A stretch of 64,000 nt of DNA from Mycteria americana (GCF_035582795.1 NC_134366.1:36233926-36297925), one strand, 5' to 3'. Counted from the stretch's first letter, positions 1-18,600 are shown. Notes: a model not told the origin generated them from the letters alone. A program made the numbers and translations.

Positions 1-5641
<5,641 letters not shown>

Positions 5642-6237
5642 TTACAATTGTGAATGAATAAAACATTACAAGAAACTGCAACTTTGTGTGGATAAATCCT
5701 TCTGACAAAACTGTAAACTGATAAATGTTACATTTTAGCTATTAGGGAGTGACTGATGCAATAACTCCCCAAGTCACCTTATACACTTTTCAGTCCTTAT
5801 AACATACTTTCAGATGATAGAAGTAGAGCCTTCCATCCCATGTGAAGAAAGAATACCAATGGCTCCTTTCTCTCATTTTTGGCTCACTTCCTCTAGCCTC
5901 AAGTGCATAAATAGAGGATACTTGTTATCACCACACCTCATACCATGCTCTCAATATCTCTAATATACGGGAAAAGCACCTGAACAAAAGGTCTTGTTAT
6001 TCTAAAACTCCAACAGTGTACACACAAATTGCTAGAAGCTTTTACCCACCAAGCGAGAGAAGAGCTGCATAACACTCAAATTCAAAGTATTACAATAACT
6101 TAGTATACAGTAGAATTAGTTCACTTTTCCACTCTCATTAAAATCTTCAAGAAACTTCAATGTATTTATACGTTTGAGACAGAAATGGGAAGCCTCAAGA
6201 GTAATTTTACAATCAAATTTGCTAATCTGATATAAAT

Positions 6238-6275
6238 GGAAGTAATGTATTGAACTGGAAGTAATACATTGAGCT
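6238..6275. repeat. 19-bp tandem duplication
   Basis: There are two adjacent 19-bp copies beginning GGAAGTAATG and GGAAGTAATA. They differ at three positions. This is a small local duplication inside HYCC1 intron 3. Confidence 0.8.
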
Positions 6276-8313
6276 AGAACAAGTTAAAAAAAGACTTTAA
6301 AACAATTAAGCAATCAGCTTGCACTGTGTTTCTGGATTTAATACACATTCTTGTGCTACCACCTACCTCCGCTAGAGGACAAAACATAGTGTAAACCATC
6401 ATGTGCCAATGTATAGAAGTTATATTTTTATTTTGTCACCTAGATAGGAGATTTCCTAACCCAAGTGGAAAATACTGTCAAAACCAGTAGGTGCTTTCAA
6501 AGCCAGCTGAACTGGACACTGAACTCTCAAGCAAAAACTCAAAAGCACATACTCTAAAGTACTTTTTGGCAGCAAACACAGCAAACCATCAAGAAGAGTT
6601 TGGAACTGTAAAAGGATTTCTTCTAAAAAAAAAAAAGTGGGGTAGGGAAGGAAAAAAGGGGATTTTTCATTAAATCTTCCAAATCATTTATTTGCAAGTA
6701 ATAACAAATAGGAGGACCCTATAATCTAAGAAACTACTCCCTGAAAAAGAATCCAGGCAGCTGTTGCATTTATATTAGTGAACTTTACAAAATTAAATCT
6801 GAGATTCTAGCTATTTAGAATTAATTTTATCAGCTCCAGCTAGTATATAAAAAAAGCATTACTTAAAATGTGACATTCTCCAATTGCAAATCTCTGAAAG
6901 ACAGGATTCAAATGTAACATACCTAAAGGACTATTTTTGCTGACTTGTTCCTTACCTCCAAGATTTAACATCTTAACAGTTCATCTACATGACTCACAGA
7001 AATAGACTCTAAATTAATTTCAAAACCAGGAATGTTCAGGCTAGTAATAGACCTTCACTGAAATGTATTCCTGCACAAAATCCCCAAAAGTTTCAACCTG
7101 AAAATGATGGAATCCAAAACAGACATGCATTTTAGAGTATTTTAGAGATGGCACTGAGAAAAGATACCATAATCATTAGAATTGCCACTGCACTTCAGTT
7201 CAGAAAGCAAAGTATTACTCAACACCTTTCTGAAAATCCTTAAAAACTGGAATATAGATATGTACTTTACTGCTAGTAACAGGCAGATCACTTTTTCCAT
7301 TTTATTCTAACTACAACAGTTCTTCTGCTATTTGTCTAGGTCACACCTTCAGTTTTTCAATGGAGCAAGCTTTCAAAAAGGTAAGAAACCCACTCTTCTA
7401 TATTTTCCTCCCGTTATTGCAGCAAAGGAGACAACACCACCAGAAGACCATGCTAGAAAAAAAAAAGTCTGCTTGCTTTCCTAAGTTTTTCCTCCTGAAT
7501 ACAAATAAATTCAAGTTAACATTTCTTACCTCCCAAAGTTACTTCTGAACCCAAAGGATCTTAGCAGGTTTTGGTTCTTTTTAAAGAAGTAATTTGGGAC
7601 AATCTGATCCATTCAAAAAAAGAGGAACTTTTAGCTTCTGACAGATATAGCTTCTCTTTGGAAAAATCACCTGTGAAAAATCTACAGCAAAGGCAAAAAA
7701 AAATCATGCCAAGCTAAACTAGTCATCAGTTTTAAGAGCAGAACATCAAAGATCCTTCTAGAAAACTTTACTAGCACAAGCGCTTTCCATTTTCAGCTTA
7801 CATATTTCACACAATTTGCATGCTTCCTCTAATGAAGTATCAGTTCAGAATGATGTGCTTGAACTTTAAAAGGCACATAAATAGCTATGACAGGTATCCA
7901 TGTTCACATCGTTATCTCAGTTGAGACAGCTTTATATCAGCACATTTAAATGCATCATCAGTACAAAAACAGATTTCCTTCCTCAAAATGCCACCACATG
8001 CTACAACCTAATATCAAAACGCACTAATGATTGTTGCTGTTTCAAGATTTTGTTTTACACTAGAACAGTTCTAAAAGGTATCTAGACTGAAACAATTTTT
8101 AATGCTGGAACAGAAGAATGTCCAAGCAACTCCATCCCTCTTCCTTTTAAGCTGCATCCAAATGTGTTAGACACTCCAAACACTTTCTATTTCCTAATGC
8201 AAATACCTGCATGGCTACTATCTAAAAGGACAGCAATAGTGTTTTAGGTGGAAAGCAAAACATCTTGAATTTGTGAAGAAAGAAACCTCAGAAGTTTTTT
8301 GGTTTTTTGTTGG

Positions 8314-8340
8314 TTTTTTTTTTTTTTTTTTTTTTTTTTT
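8314..8340. repeat. Poly-T tract (27 T)
   Basis: An uninterrupted run of 27 T follows shorter T runs broken by GG (from about 8295). On the minus, transcribed strand it is poly-A. No retroposon body is recognisable next to it, so it may be a simple homopolymer or the tail of a decayed element. Its length is likely to vary between individuals and to be prone to sequencing error. Confidence 0.9.
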
Positions 8341-9001
8341 ACTGTTGGACTCTTGAGCCAATTAAAAGTCCTTTAAAACTTCACATCTACTGAAAACTCT
8401 CCTTGTATTGAATTATGTTTTTCACCTATCAGTGGCCCAGGAATCTCAAAAGTAACTAACAAAGTCTTTACTAACAAAGCTACTATGAATTGGATATTTC
8501 TTTGCTATAGCAAAGAAGTAGTTCATTTATCTCACAAATTCATTAATTTTTTTGAAACGCAAACAAAAAACCCCATATGAAGAGCAAACATGAACCAGCA
8601 GGAAAACGCAGTCACAGATACAAATATATGATTACTTTTCAAACGCTTAAAAAAAGAATCCATCCCCCAAAACGAGATTAAACACATTTTAAGTTACAGA
8701 CAATTATTATATTAGAAGTACATATATTCAAAGGTATACAGATGGGGTTGTTTGTCTGTTTTTAATCTCAGCAGTATTTGTAGTGTTCACGCATTAATCC
8801 TTCCCCCTTGCATTACATACACGAGATAAGAAGGGACAGCACATATCCTACACTGTAAAGCAAGTTGACATTATACAATGCAGCTAATAGATCTCAAATA
8901 ACAGTAGAAAGAAATTATTTGTGTTTTTAACAGCTAGTTTATAAGTATTTTCACAATGTGGAAAGCTCCAAGTAGCCCTTTCCACAAAGCGACAGGTACT
9001 T

Positions 9002-9039
9002 GGAGAACAGTCCAAATAAAGATTTTAGGACTGTTCTCC
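9002..9039. repeat. Perfect 12-bp inverted repeat with 14-base loop
   Basis: The left arm GGAGAACAGTCC (9002-9013) and right arm GGACTGTTCTCC (9028-9039) are exact reverse complements. The pairing extends a few bases outward (TTGG against CCCAA) with one extra base on the right. The loop is A+T-rich. It lies in HYCC1 intron 3 and could fold in RNA from either strand. Confidence 0.85.
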
Positions 9040-10238
9040 CAAAGCAGCACAACACTCAGTGTCAGCACTGGCTTTTCATTTCAATTCAAAGTCTCACTAA
9101 CAGGGAAATCTTCAATACCTTGCCCCCAGAATTATCCCAAAAACCTCTTAGAGCAGAATTCGCAGGGCCTTAACAACCCTGCTACTAAGATCCCTGAGAA
9201 ACCTAGTGATAGCCAGAAGTAGCAAGAAGTCAAAGAACACATGAAAATATCAATTTGGCTATCAACAGGGAGACTCATCAGATTAATTTACATGTTGATA
9301 CGCATTCTGAAGACCAGACAGGCTTGACTCAGTAGTTAGAATGACTCAGAACGCCTTTCTGAGCAGCAAAGTAAAATTACATTTCTTCTTTGCTGGACAA
9401 CCTGGGAGTTTCTCCATCACCATTCTCTCTAAAAACATATATACTGAAAGCATTTTATCCTCTGACCACTACTGGAATCATCTCAAGCTTTGGAAAGGTT
9501 CCTTATGCCAAGTCTTTTTGGAAGAGTAATTAAGGACTTGGTGCAATTTTAAAATAATACACACAAAGTTTGCTGGATGGTAGAAAGTGAGACAATACAG
9601 TTAACAAGACACAACCAAAACCAGCTCAGTATGTTCTGAACTCACCTGGACACTTTAAAACAAGCACAGTCATAGGGTATGGAACCATTCCTGGCACAGG
9701 TACATTGTAAACCTACCCCCTTGCCCCCAGTTTTTTTTCTTTTTTTTTTGCCATCATTTCAGCAAGGGTACATCCACTGTATAAATGCATATATTTATAT
9801 TGTATGTGTTTAAAACAACAGCAAAAAACCTAAGCAATAACTTAAAAGGATTGTAAACCTGTCTAATATTGTTCTCTTGGGTTGTAACAGCCAAGCTTTT
9901 GATAGTTATAGATTCACATTCAAGTGATACTGAATTACAGAAAGTATTCTGTCAGTCTCAAACATCTTTTCAATTCCTTAAAGTATTTCTCAATTCTATA
10001 CCTAATTCCTGAAGCCCACGAGTATGATCTACAAGCTTAACTATGATCAGTAGGTTACAAAACTTATTAATTGTTTCCATGGTAGTATGTCATTGCTAAG
10101 AACAAACATTTTGACAGAGACTCTTCATGTAGTTCTGTAGTTCAGGTAGTTAGAACACAATTAAGTAGCACACAAGGTCTTATTTTATTCTGCTGGTGTT
10201 ATGTCAGACATTTTGTGTGAGAGATCCAATATACTCAC

Positions 10239-10340
10239 TTCACTCTGTGGCTCCTGAATTACTTTGTAAAGAGAGGAAATCAAAGCACTCTTGTCTTTCA
10301 AGTTTGTAGCATAGCTGGATATGGATGCTTCTGGCAGCGT
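10239..10340 (-). CDS. HYCC1: HYCC1 coding exon 2 (residues 18-51)
   Basis: This 102-bp exon is exactly 34 codons, phase 0 on both sides. It reads [20 protein letters not shown] then [14 protein letters not shown], a strong match to the hyccin N-terminus after the WLSEFK segment. The acceptor is TTTATTTCAG before 10340 and the donor GTGAGT after 10239. The same bases are also read in another frame by an upstream overlapping frame that starts in the previous exon and stops at TGA 10242-10240, two bases before the exon end (see findings). Confidence 0.96.
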
Positions 10341-11263
10341 CTGAAATAAAAATATTTTAACTACTAGATAAAGCAATTTTTATCATTAAAATAACAGCTA
10401 CTTCAACAACAATTTTCCATTACAAGTTACTATTTATCAGAGTTTCCTATAAACTAAAACTTGTTTCACAAAGAAATCCTTACTAAGGAAATCACCATAT
10501 TCTCAGGACAATAAAATTGCCAGAAGACACACTGCGTTTTATCATTTTGTGGGCAGTTTCATACAGAATGTAATGGCAGTGGATGGGAAACATAAAACCC
10601 AAGAGTTTCACAGGTGCAACCCCACCAAAATTTCACTGTGAAATTTCAGTACTGTGAAACATAGCAGTTTGCAGATCCATACTTTAAGAAGTTTTCTCAA
10701 GAATGACTGTACACAGCTAGTGAACATTATTACAGGATATCATATTACTCTGAAAGAACACAAATTCCAGTTGACATGAACAGCTCTTCTCTAACACTAA
10801 ACAGATTTTCTGCCAGTACTTCAGAGGGTAAAATAAATCTAATCTTTTTAACAACCCTTTGGAAGCTGTACATTGAAAGTTACCATTCATAGGTCTTACA
10901 GTACTTCTTATCTGCAGTCCTTCAAAGCAGATCATACTTCACTATACAGATAGGAAAACACATTCCCAGTGTATCTAAGCCGATCAGGAGCAAAACCTAT
11001 TGTCAAGTCTAGTCGGTACTCAAACCAAGACGACCATTCATCTGTGATACACATTTTCACTGCTCTGTATCAGGAAGTATGTTATCCCAAAGAGGGCAAG
11101 GAAAAAAAAAAATCCTTTCAAGCAGACATTTGTATATATCACATTATCTCAGCAAAATCCAAGGTTACTATTTTTCTTCATTTTCTACAGCAATCAAGCA
11201 CTCATGCATAGTGCTCCAGCAGCAATGAAAACACTACTGGCTAAGTATCTGAGAGTATATTAC
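10341..11263 (-). other. HYCC1: HYCC1 intron 2
   Basis: This intron of 923 bp has donor GTAATA (next to 11264) and acceptor TTTCAG (next to 10340). Nothing else is recognised. The minus-strand open frame at 10717-10935 has no family resemblance and no splice support. Confidence 0.88.
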
Positions 11264-11343
11264 CTTGAACTCCGATAACCACTCCTCCACAACCCCAGTA
11301 TCCACAGCTAACATCTTCCAACATCTGTTCCAAAACCTTCAGC
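11264..11343 (-). CDS. HYCC1: HYCC1 exon with start codon (5' UTR plus residues 1-17)
   Basis: The exon is 80 bp. The coding part is 11264-11314, and 11315-11343 is 5' UTR. The product starts MLAVDTGVVEEWLSEFK. From GVVEEW onward it matches hyccin, and the distance from the initiator Met to GVVEEW is the same as in human (MFTSEK there as I recall, MLAVDT here). The start at 11314 is supported by an in-frame stop TGA at 11341-11339 within the same exon, with no other in-frame ATG between them. The context has A at -3 but T at +4, so it is moderate. Another ATG at 11324-11322, ten bases upstream and out of frame, has a weak context (C at -3). The acceptor is TTTTTTCAG before 11343 and the donor is AAG|GTAATA. 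Confidence 0.94.
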
Positions 11344-12999
11344 CTGAAAAAATAAGCAAACACAGTTTGTGAAAACTATGTAGTCACTGCATTAAGCAGA
11401 TGATGAAAATTAAGTCCCTGTGAATATTTAAAGAATCTTATCACGCCTTCACTTGTTAACATTTCGCATGCTGACGTTACTTTGAACTTTTATTCTACCT
11501 CACTTATGCAAGCTGCTGGAAGCATTAAGCATGGGAGTCTTCACATACAGAAGTTTTAATAAATTCCAAGTATGTATTGCATGGGAAGCTCAATAAGTCA
11601 GACTTGCAGAAATGACATTTTGAAAACAGAAAATATTACCTTCTCAATTTCAATTTATTTTTCAGCTTACAGAACTCGAGAGAAAACTATGGACTCACTG
11701 AAGAGAAATGACTGTTTAGATTTTTCCTAGTCAACTGCTATTCCTAACTTGGAAAAGGTCACTGAAATAAAGGCTGATGGAAAATCTTTCAATCCTCCCC
11801 CACTGTGGCAACTGCAAGACAATGAGCCTGCTGCCTCAGCATGTAGCCTAAGATGGACTCCCCTGCCCAGCATCCTGCACAATCTCAGACAGAGCAAGAT
11901 CATCAGTACTAAGACTTGAAGACAAGAGATGCAGACTGGCTTTTCAAATTCATGTCTGATTTCTCTTAATTTTTGAGAAAACACTTAAAACCAACTGTCC
12001 TTTGGAACAGTTTATTCTGAAAAAAAGAGCAACATATCATTAAGATAAACTATTAAAAGCTAAAAGAGCATGCTGTAGGGGATACCCTAGGCATAGGTAA
12101 ACTATTCAACAATACACATTAGTTTATCTGAATTGTGACCATGGATTTCAAACAATGACAAAATTAAATACTCATCTGGGGAAAAAATTAACACTTGGTG
12201 AAATGTTCAGTCATGTGAGACATCCCATCAAGTTTTGCTTTGCCAGTTTAAAATTAGTTATGAAGTACTGATATCCAAGTATAGGCTTATTGATGAATGA
12301 CAAGCAAGTAAAAGCGGGGAAGGGAAGAATTACCTTGTATAACACAAATACAAATATTTTGTTCTGAAATCCAGACTGTAGTGGAATATATCCAGAGAAT
12401 TTTAAGAAGCCTAAAGGGAGAAGAACCAGACATGATAACAGTGAGAGCTCACTATAACCCTCCAAAGCAAAGGGGAGGGGGGAATACTTAGGTATGGCTT
12501 TACTTAAAGAGAAAGCAACCAAAATCTTTCAATGCATACGACGTGGTTGTGAGGAAATGACTATTCAGACATGAACGCCAAAAGGAATAAAATTGAACAG
12601 GCTGTCTGGCAACTTCTTGAATAATTTCAATACTCAATAATGGCGTACGCTGCCAGAGATTTCCGCCCCTCCCCACTAGCACTATCATTAAATAAATGAC
12701 CTGGTCAGGTGAAACCATGGGGAACCAGCTAGAGCAATCTCCTTTTACAACCCCAGAAAGATATGCAAGTCTGCGCAAAGCATACAAGAACAGTGCTTTC
12801 TCAGGATGAAAGGGGAATAAGGAAGGTCTAAGGAATTATAAGCCGCAGAGAGCTAGATTTTATTTCTGGAGAAAGCAGCAGTAGTAGCTGTAAATACCTA
12901 GGAGGTACAATGCAGCGGCAGTTCCACTAAAAGGCTTCTCCTGGCAGATAAAGGGCTGAGGCAGCTCCATGAGAAGGATACCAGCAACATCAGGGGAGG
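11344..12999 (-). other. HYCC1: HYCC1 intron 1, 3' part
   Basis: This is intron sequence between the CR1 element and the start-codon exon, ending in the acceptor at 11344. Several overlapping minus-strand open frames (11727-11984, 12211-12522, 12500-12787) have no recognisable domain and no splice or start support. I treat them as chance frames. Confidence 0.75.
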
Positions 13000-14926
13000 T
13001 AGATGACAACTCACAGCCAAGTGAGGAAGTGGCGGACCAGGTTGGCAAGCAAAGGGTACAGAGTGACATAGGCAAGAGAGATCTCGTAAACAAAAAAACA
13101 GGGCTAACCAGGGCCCCACCTCAAATGCAAGCACACATATAAAGCATTGCCTGCAAGGACAGCATGAAGGGGAAGCTTTAATACCTTCTCTAGCAAATCA
13201 GCATGACTGGGTGCCTCTGCAAAGTGCCTATACACCAACACACACAGCATGGCAACCAAGCAGGAGGAATTAGTGGTCTGGGTGCAGTTGCAGGGCTATC
13301 TCAACAGGATCACTGAGACACAGCAGCATAACTCACACAACCAGACTACTGCCATGGCTGGATATAGGCTCTTTAAGGACAGTCTAGGATGGTGAGGAAG
13401 GAAAGCTGCCCTTTATTTGGGAGAGCAGCAGGAACGCATGGAGCTCTATCCTGCAATGGATGATGAAACAGCTGGGAGCTTATGGGTCACAGATGAGAGG
13501 GCAGATCAACATGGGTGACATTGTGGCAGGTGTCTGCTACTCATCACCTGATCAAGACGAAATATATGAGACTTTGTTCATACAGCTGAAGATGCCTCAC
13601 ATTTACAGGCACATAGAACATGAACTACCCTGTTATCTCCTGGAAGGGCAACACAACAGGGAACAAGCAATCCAGAAGGTTTTTGGAGTGCACTGATTAC
13701 AATTTCCTGAAAGAGGTTACTGAGGAGCCAGCAAGGGCAGGCACTCTGCTGAACATCATAATTACAAACATGGAAAAAAACTGTGCAGTGATGTGAAGGT
13801 TGGGGCAGCCATAGCTGCAGTGACCATGACATAGTACAGCATAGGATCCCAAGAGGAGGAAGGATTAAAGCAAGAAGGAGGATCAAGAATGCTCCAGAAC
13901 AGTTCACAGGCTTTTGCAAAAATATCATCAGCAACAGGAAGACTAGGGCTCCATGACTGAATGGGGCAGACGAGCTGCTGACAGGAGACATGGAAAAGGC
14001 CGAGGTACTCACTGCCACCTTTGCTCCTGTTGTTACTCTTCATTAATGAAGGTGGCTGATGGGACAGAGCTCACCCTCAGCATGTTTGCAGGTAACACAA
14101 AACCGGGAGGAGAAGTCGATACCCCAGAGGGGTGTGCTGCCGGGATTCACAGGGACATCAACAGGCAGGAGACGTGAGCCAACACATGAATCTCAGGAAG
14201 TTTAAAGGGCAACAACGCCAAGTCCTGCCCTGGGGACAAACCACCCCAGGCACCAGCACACACAGGGGCCAGACAGCTGGAAAGCAGCTTTGCAGAAAAA
14301 GCCCCGGGGGGCTTCATGAACAAGGGGAACGTGAGCCAGCCACACACGCCCTTGCAGCAAAGACGGCCCACAGCCCCCAGATCGCCAGCAGGTCAAGGGA
14401 GGTGATCCTTCCCTGTGCTCGGCCCTGGTGAGACAGATTTGAAGCACTGGGCTCCCTAGCACAACAGACACATAGACATACTGGAGAGAGTTTGGGAAAG
14501 GGCCACAAAGTTGATGGATGGACTGGAGCATCTCTCACATGAGGAGAGGCTGAGAGAGCTGGGACTGTTAAGCCTGGAGAACAGAAGGCTCACAGGGATT
14601 TTATGAACGTAGATAATTACCTGAGGGGAGGGAATAAAGAAAACAGAGCCAGGCTCTTCTCATTGGTGTCCTGTGACAGGACAAGAGGCAATGGGCACAC
14701 ATTGAAATACATTTAAACCCTTTTTTAGTGTAATTTCATGTAAGGGTTATTGAGCACTGCAACAGGTTGCCCAGAGTGGCTGAGGAGCCTCCATCCTTGG
14801 AGATATTAAAAACCCAGTTGGACAAGATCCTGAGCAACCTGTTCCAATTTTCACTACTTTGAGCAAAGGAGGTTGGCCTTGATCTCCAGAGGTCCATTCA
14901 AACCTCATCCATTCTGTCATCCTGTA
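13000..14926 (+). mobile_element. CR1-type LINE remnant, 5'-truncated with internal deletion
   Basis: This is a decayed CR1 retroposon lying antisense within HYCC1 intron 1. The part from about 13200 to 13960 corresponds to the ORF2 endonuclease region, with readable pieces such as GQINMGDIVAGVCY and, in another frame, EEPARAGTLLNIIITN. The linker DMEKAEVL follows near 13990. The sequence then jumps near 14045 to the reverse transcriptase region beginning DGTELTLSMFAGNTK, where the catalytic FADD box has become FAGN. It continues with DTPEGCAAG, ASRSREVILP and [17 protein letters not shown]. The CR1 3' UTR follows (AACAGGTTGCCCAGAGTGGC near 14760). It ends in two degenerate 8-bp units ATTCTGTC and ATCCTGTA (14911-14926), where intact CR1 has ATTCTATG-like repeats. 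Many frameshifts and stops show it is inactive and old. The left edge is approximate; some similarity to the region before the endonuclease may start near 13000. Confidence 0.9.
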
Positions 14927-15617
14927 TCAACAAAGAAATAGGAAGGATTGTCATGAAGGAAACTAATCTAGCTAAATACCAACTCTTTCTGACCAGCACT
15001 GATGGTCTCTAAAGGCATAATGATGACAATATGGATTAGTGGCCTCTGAATGGTATAGGTTGTGTGTCAAACCCTGCTGTGAAGTCAGGCTTTTAAGGAT
15101 AATACTGTGTGCTAACAAACACAAAGGCTAGTCCTACTACAATTATTGAAGCAACAACCTCATCAGTTCCTACAGAATCACACAATCTACTAGCCCTACT
15201 TTCATTCCTGTGAAGGCAGACAAAGGCTTTTGCAACATCTCGTGCTTCAGCAGAGTTGACAATAGTAACCATTCCCTATTAGGTCCCATTAACAGTGCAA
15301 ATGCCTGTGCTAACATTAACTGCTCAAAGCAAGAAACCCATGATTTAAAAGTGTCCAGAGGAGTCCTGGATACTCCAAGTCCATAGTTGACACCACATTT
15401 ATCCAACAGATGCATTTTTTTCACCTATTTCTACTGATCCATCAAGGATTATTTTCAGATTAAAGGCTCCCAGAGAACACAGCATTCATTTGACCAGTAA
15501 AAACAGTAAGAGCATCCTTGGCTGGCATTATCCATTGGACTACGGACAATACTTCAAGCTTTTATGACTGTGTATTTGAAGACAAGTCTTTCTTTGGCAA
15601 AAGCATGAACTTTTGAA

Positions 15618-15660
15618 CTGAAATCTATAAAAAGCTGAAATCTATAAAAATCTATAAAAG
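15618..15660. repeat. Short tandem repeat, 17-bp unit
   Basis: Two and a half copies of a unit based on CTGAAATCTATAAAAAG are seen, the last copy being only TCTATAAAAG. It sits in HYCC1 intron 1. Confidence 0.8.
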
Positions 15661-18600
15661 AAACAGGACAAAGTTTTTGCTGATCAGATCTTTGATTTTT
15701 AAAGTAGCAGAGGCATTCCATTGAGAGTTAAGGCAGTTGAGATGCACAGAAGATAGACTATCCTTATTTTACCTTCATGCATTAAAAATGCATATACCCT
15801 TCAGAATACACTGTTTAACCTCAAGCAAATATGCATGCACAGCAATACACATTTGAGTGTCACAAATAAGAAATCTAATTTTATAATTATTTTCCTTGAA
15901 GACAAAGATTATCTTAGACTGATCTCTCCCAAGAAGGGAAAAAAGCCTCAATTCCACACATCAGGTGTGTAGGATCTATTAAAACAGGCAGACACCCTAC
16001 TGTTTTGCTAAGGATTGCCACATTTTGTGCTAGTTAAATAATAGATCAAGTTGGACTGCAATAATGTGTGGACAGAGTTGGCAAACCCAAGACTGTTCTA
16101 AAGGAAGGATGAACAAATTTCAGTTAACAATACAATTTTTTCTGAAGCCCATAGAAAGTTTACAAAAAGTAACTCTAAAATGGAATTTTTAACACAAAGT
16201 GGGCCAAAAAAAGGCCTAATTTACAGCATGTTAACCTTTTACAGAAAAAAATCCCAAAAGGATTAAAAAAGCATGCCCTAATTACAGCTCCATTTGAGTG
16301 GATTCAACTGCAAGATATAGGCCACTGTAAGAATTAGATGCCCCAGTCACTATGGAATTAAAGCAACATGAAGTGGATAAAGTAAATACATGCTACTTTG
16401 AAAAAAAGCTGTAAAATTATATTAAGAATGTACTTTATAAATACCAAAACTGTAATGAAAATTCAAACAATACAGCACGCGCTACACAGCATTTCTCCCA
16501 AAAAAGTCTTGTTTTAAGGTACATCAGCATGTGATTCCCTTTGAATAGACTTTTTTCCCTGGTCTCTTCCTCTTAAGTCCCTGCAAAGACTTCAGAAGAG
16601 GGGAGTTTGAGAATTTCTTTAAAAACAGATTGCTTTTGTCCCCACAAATCAAATAATACTTTGACTAAAACTGACGAGCAGCTTCAAATGTCCCCATGCT
16701 CCTCATTCCAAAAGATTAAGAGGCAGAGTCATTTGGATGTCCTGATGGAAGATAGTTGCAGGAAAGAGGAAGAAGTCTCAAAGAGTCAAATGATACCACA
16801 AAATTATTTGTGATGGATCTCAGTAAGTCAGGTTGTTACAGGTTGTCAGGTTGTCTGTTGAACTTTTATTAGACACATACATATTCTCAGCTTATATCAT
16901 ACATGAAGTAAAGCAACTTTAGGTGACATTCTTTCATTGCAGGTCTTATCACATTACTTCACATTTGCCACATGATGAAAGCATGCATAGCTACTGCAGC
17001 CCATCTAACACATGGCAAATGTATCTGTTTATGCCTTGTGAGTTGAAAGCACTTTGGAGTATTTTCCACAAGACTCTCAACTTGGATTAGCAGCAAGAAA
17101 TAGGATTTATACTAAACAATAATTAACAAAGCAGCTTTCCTAGTAGAACATCTATTTAAAGTAAGCATACATAAAGCCATACAGCCCTTACTAATCTCTA
17201 ACATTGGAACCCTAGGACATATGCAACTTGAGCTCTAATATCAACAAGAGAAGAATAAGTTTAACTTACATTCCACTCAAAGTCTGCAATCCATTTTGAT
17301 ATAGCTTGAGGTAAGACTGTTCTCTGGATCTGTTCCCAAGTAATAAGCAGCCTCTGAGAGCTGTAAATTGATCTTGCTCTAGTCTAATACTATAATAAAA
17401 CTCTCCTTACATAGGAGATATCAATTTTTGCTTTGTTTCAAGATGAGTAGTACAACTGGAATAAGATATCAAGTTTATCTGACAAAAGCAAGTCTTGTTT
17501 GGAAGAGACTTCTATAAAGTCTCCACAAAGACCATTCTTTTTTCCATTACGGCACAAATACAACAGGAACTTACTGAACTTACTGCTTTTAATAGAGGGG
17601 GGAGAAAAAACCACTATGCACTGAGCTGGTGGAGGGCGAGCCAATATGAGTTGTGTTCTCTGGCAAACTTACTAATGATCCATCCACTTAAATGGCTTCA
17701 GTTTTTCCACACATGTCACTCAAGACTTTTTTAATACAATAATATCAAATCATAGCCTTGAACGAAGTCACAGACAACATACGCACAGGTTGTTCTTTAA
17801 AAAGAAATTCTCACAATAGGCGGCTTTCCCATTCTTTAAAGCTACCCAGCCTTTGTAGAATTCATCCACAGAATGCATGTGTGTAAATGAAATCTGGATT
17901 AAGTACAAGGAGGCTGGACTTGGATGAAGAATCAACTCTTGAGTTCTGCAGAACTGACCTTCTGGAACCACAGTATTAGGAGTTTGCTAGTGGAAGTCAC
18001 AGAGCTGGAAAAAACAAAACCAGGAGCCAAAAATTGCTCAAGTCCCATCCTCTGGGAATTGCTGGAAGAGGAGGGAAAGCATATACTGTGTCCTTACCCA
18101 ATCTGAAAAGTATCTGCTTGGAAGTTTGTACTATTTGCTAAGAAAAATTTTTTTAGCCCAAGGGAAACATGGAGCAGAAAGTTAAGATTTTTATGAACCA
18201 TCAGCCAAATTTGTAAACTCATGCAAGAAGAGGAATGAAGTAAATTTGTGAGCATTCTGTTAGGATGTACCAGACCGATAAGAGATCAAGTCCCTGGTAC
18301 ATGTTGATCTTGTATTCTATAGCAGTTCGTATACAAAAGTAGGGAAGGGCCAAGTAGGACTCAACTTTTCTTACCCTTTGAAGTGGTACAAGTAGTATTA
18401 AAAGCTTTTTAATCAGCTCTACATCATACATCAAGGTCACTTAAGGACTACAGTCTACACTTAAAATTCATGTTGCTGAAGCTTTTTCTCTCCCAACACA
18501 TTTCAGAGACAAAGACACAATCCTTGGTAAGCCTCAGAACAGGAAACAGCACTCAGGCAAGTGTATTCTTGAATAAATTGCCAAAGAAAAGAATGTATTT

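Noticed and set aside
13460..14531. Several 70-146 codon frames on both strands around 13.5-14.5 kb
   Set aside because: They lie inside the decayed CR1 element. The plus-strand ones are frame fragments of its former ORF2, and the minus-strand ones are shadows.
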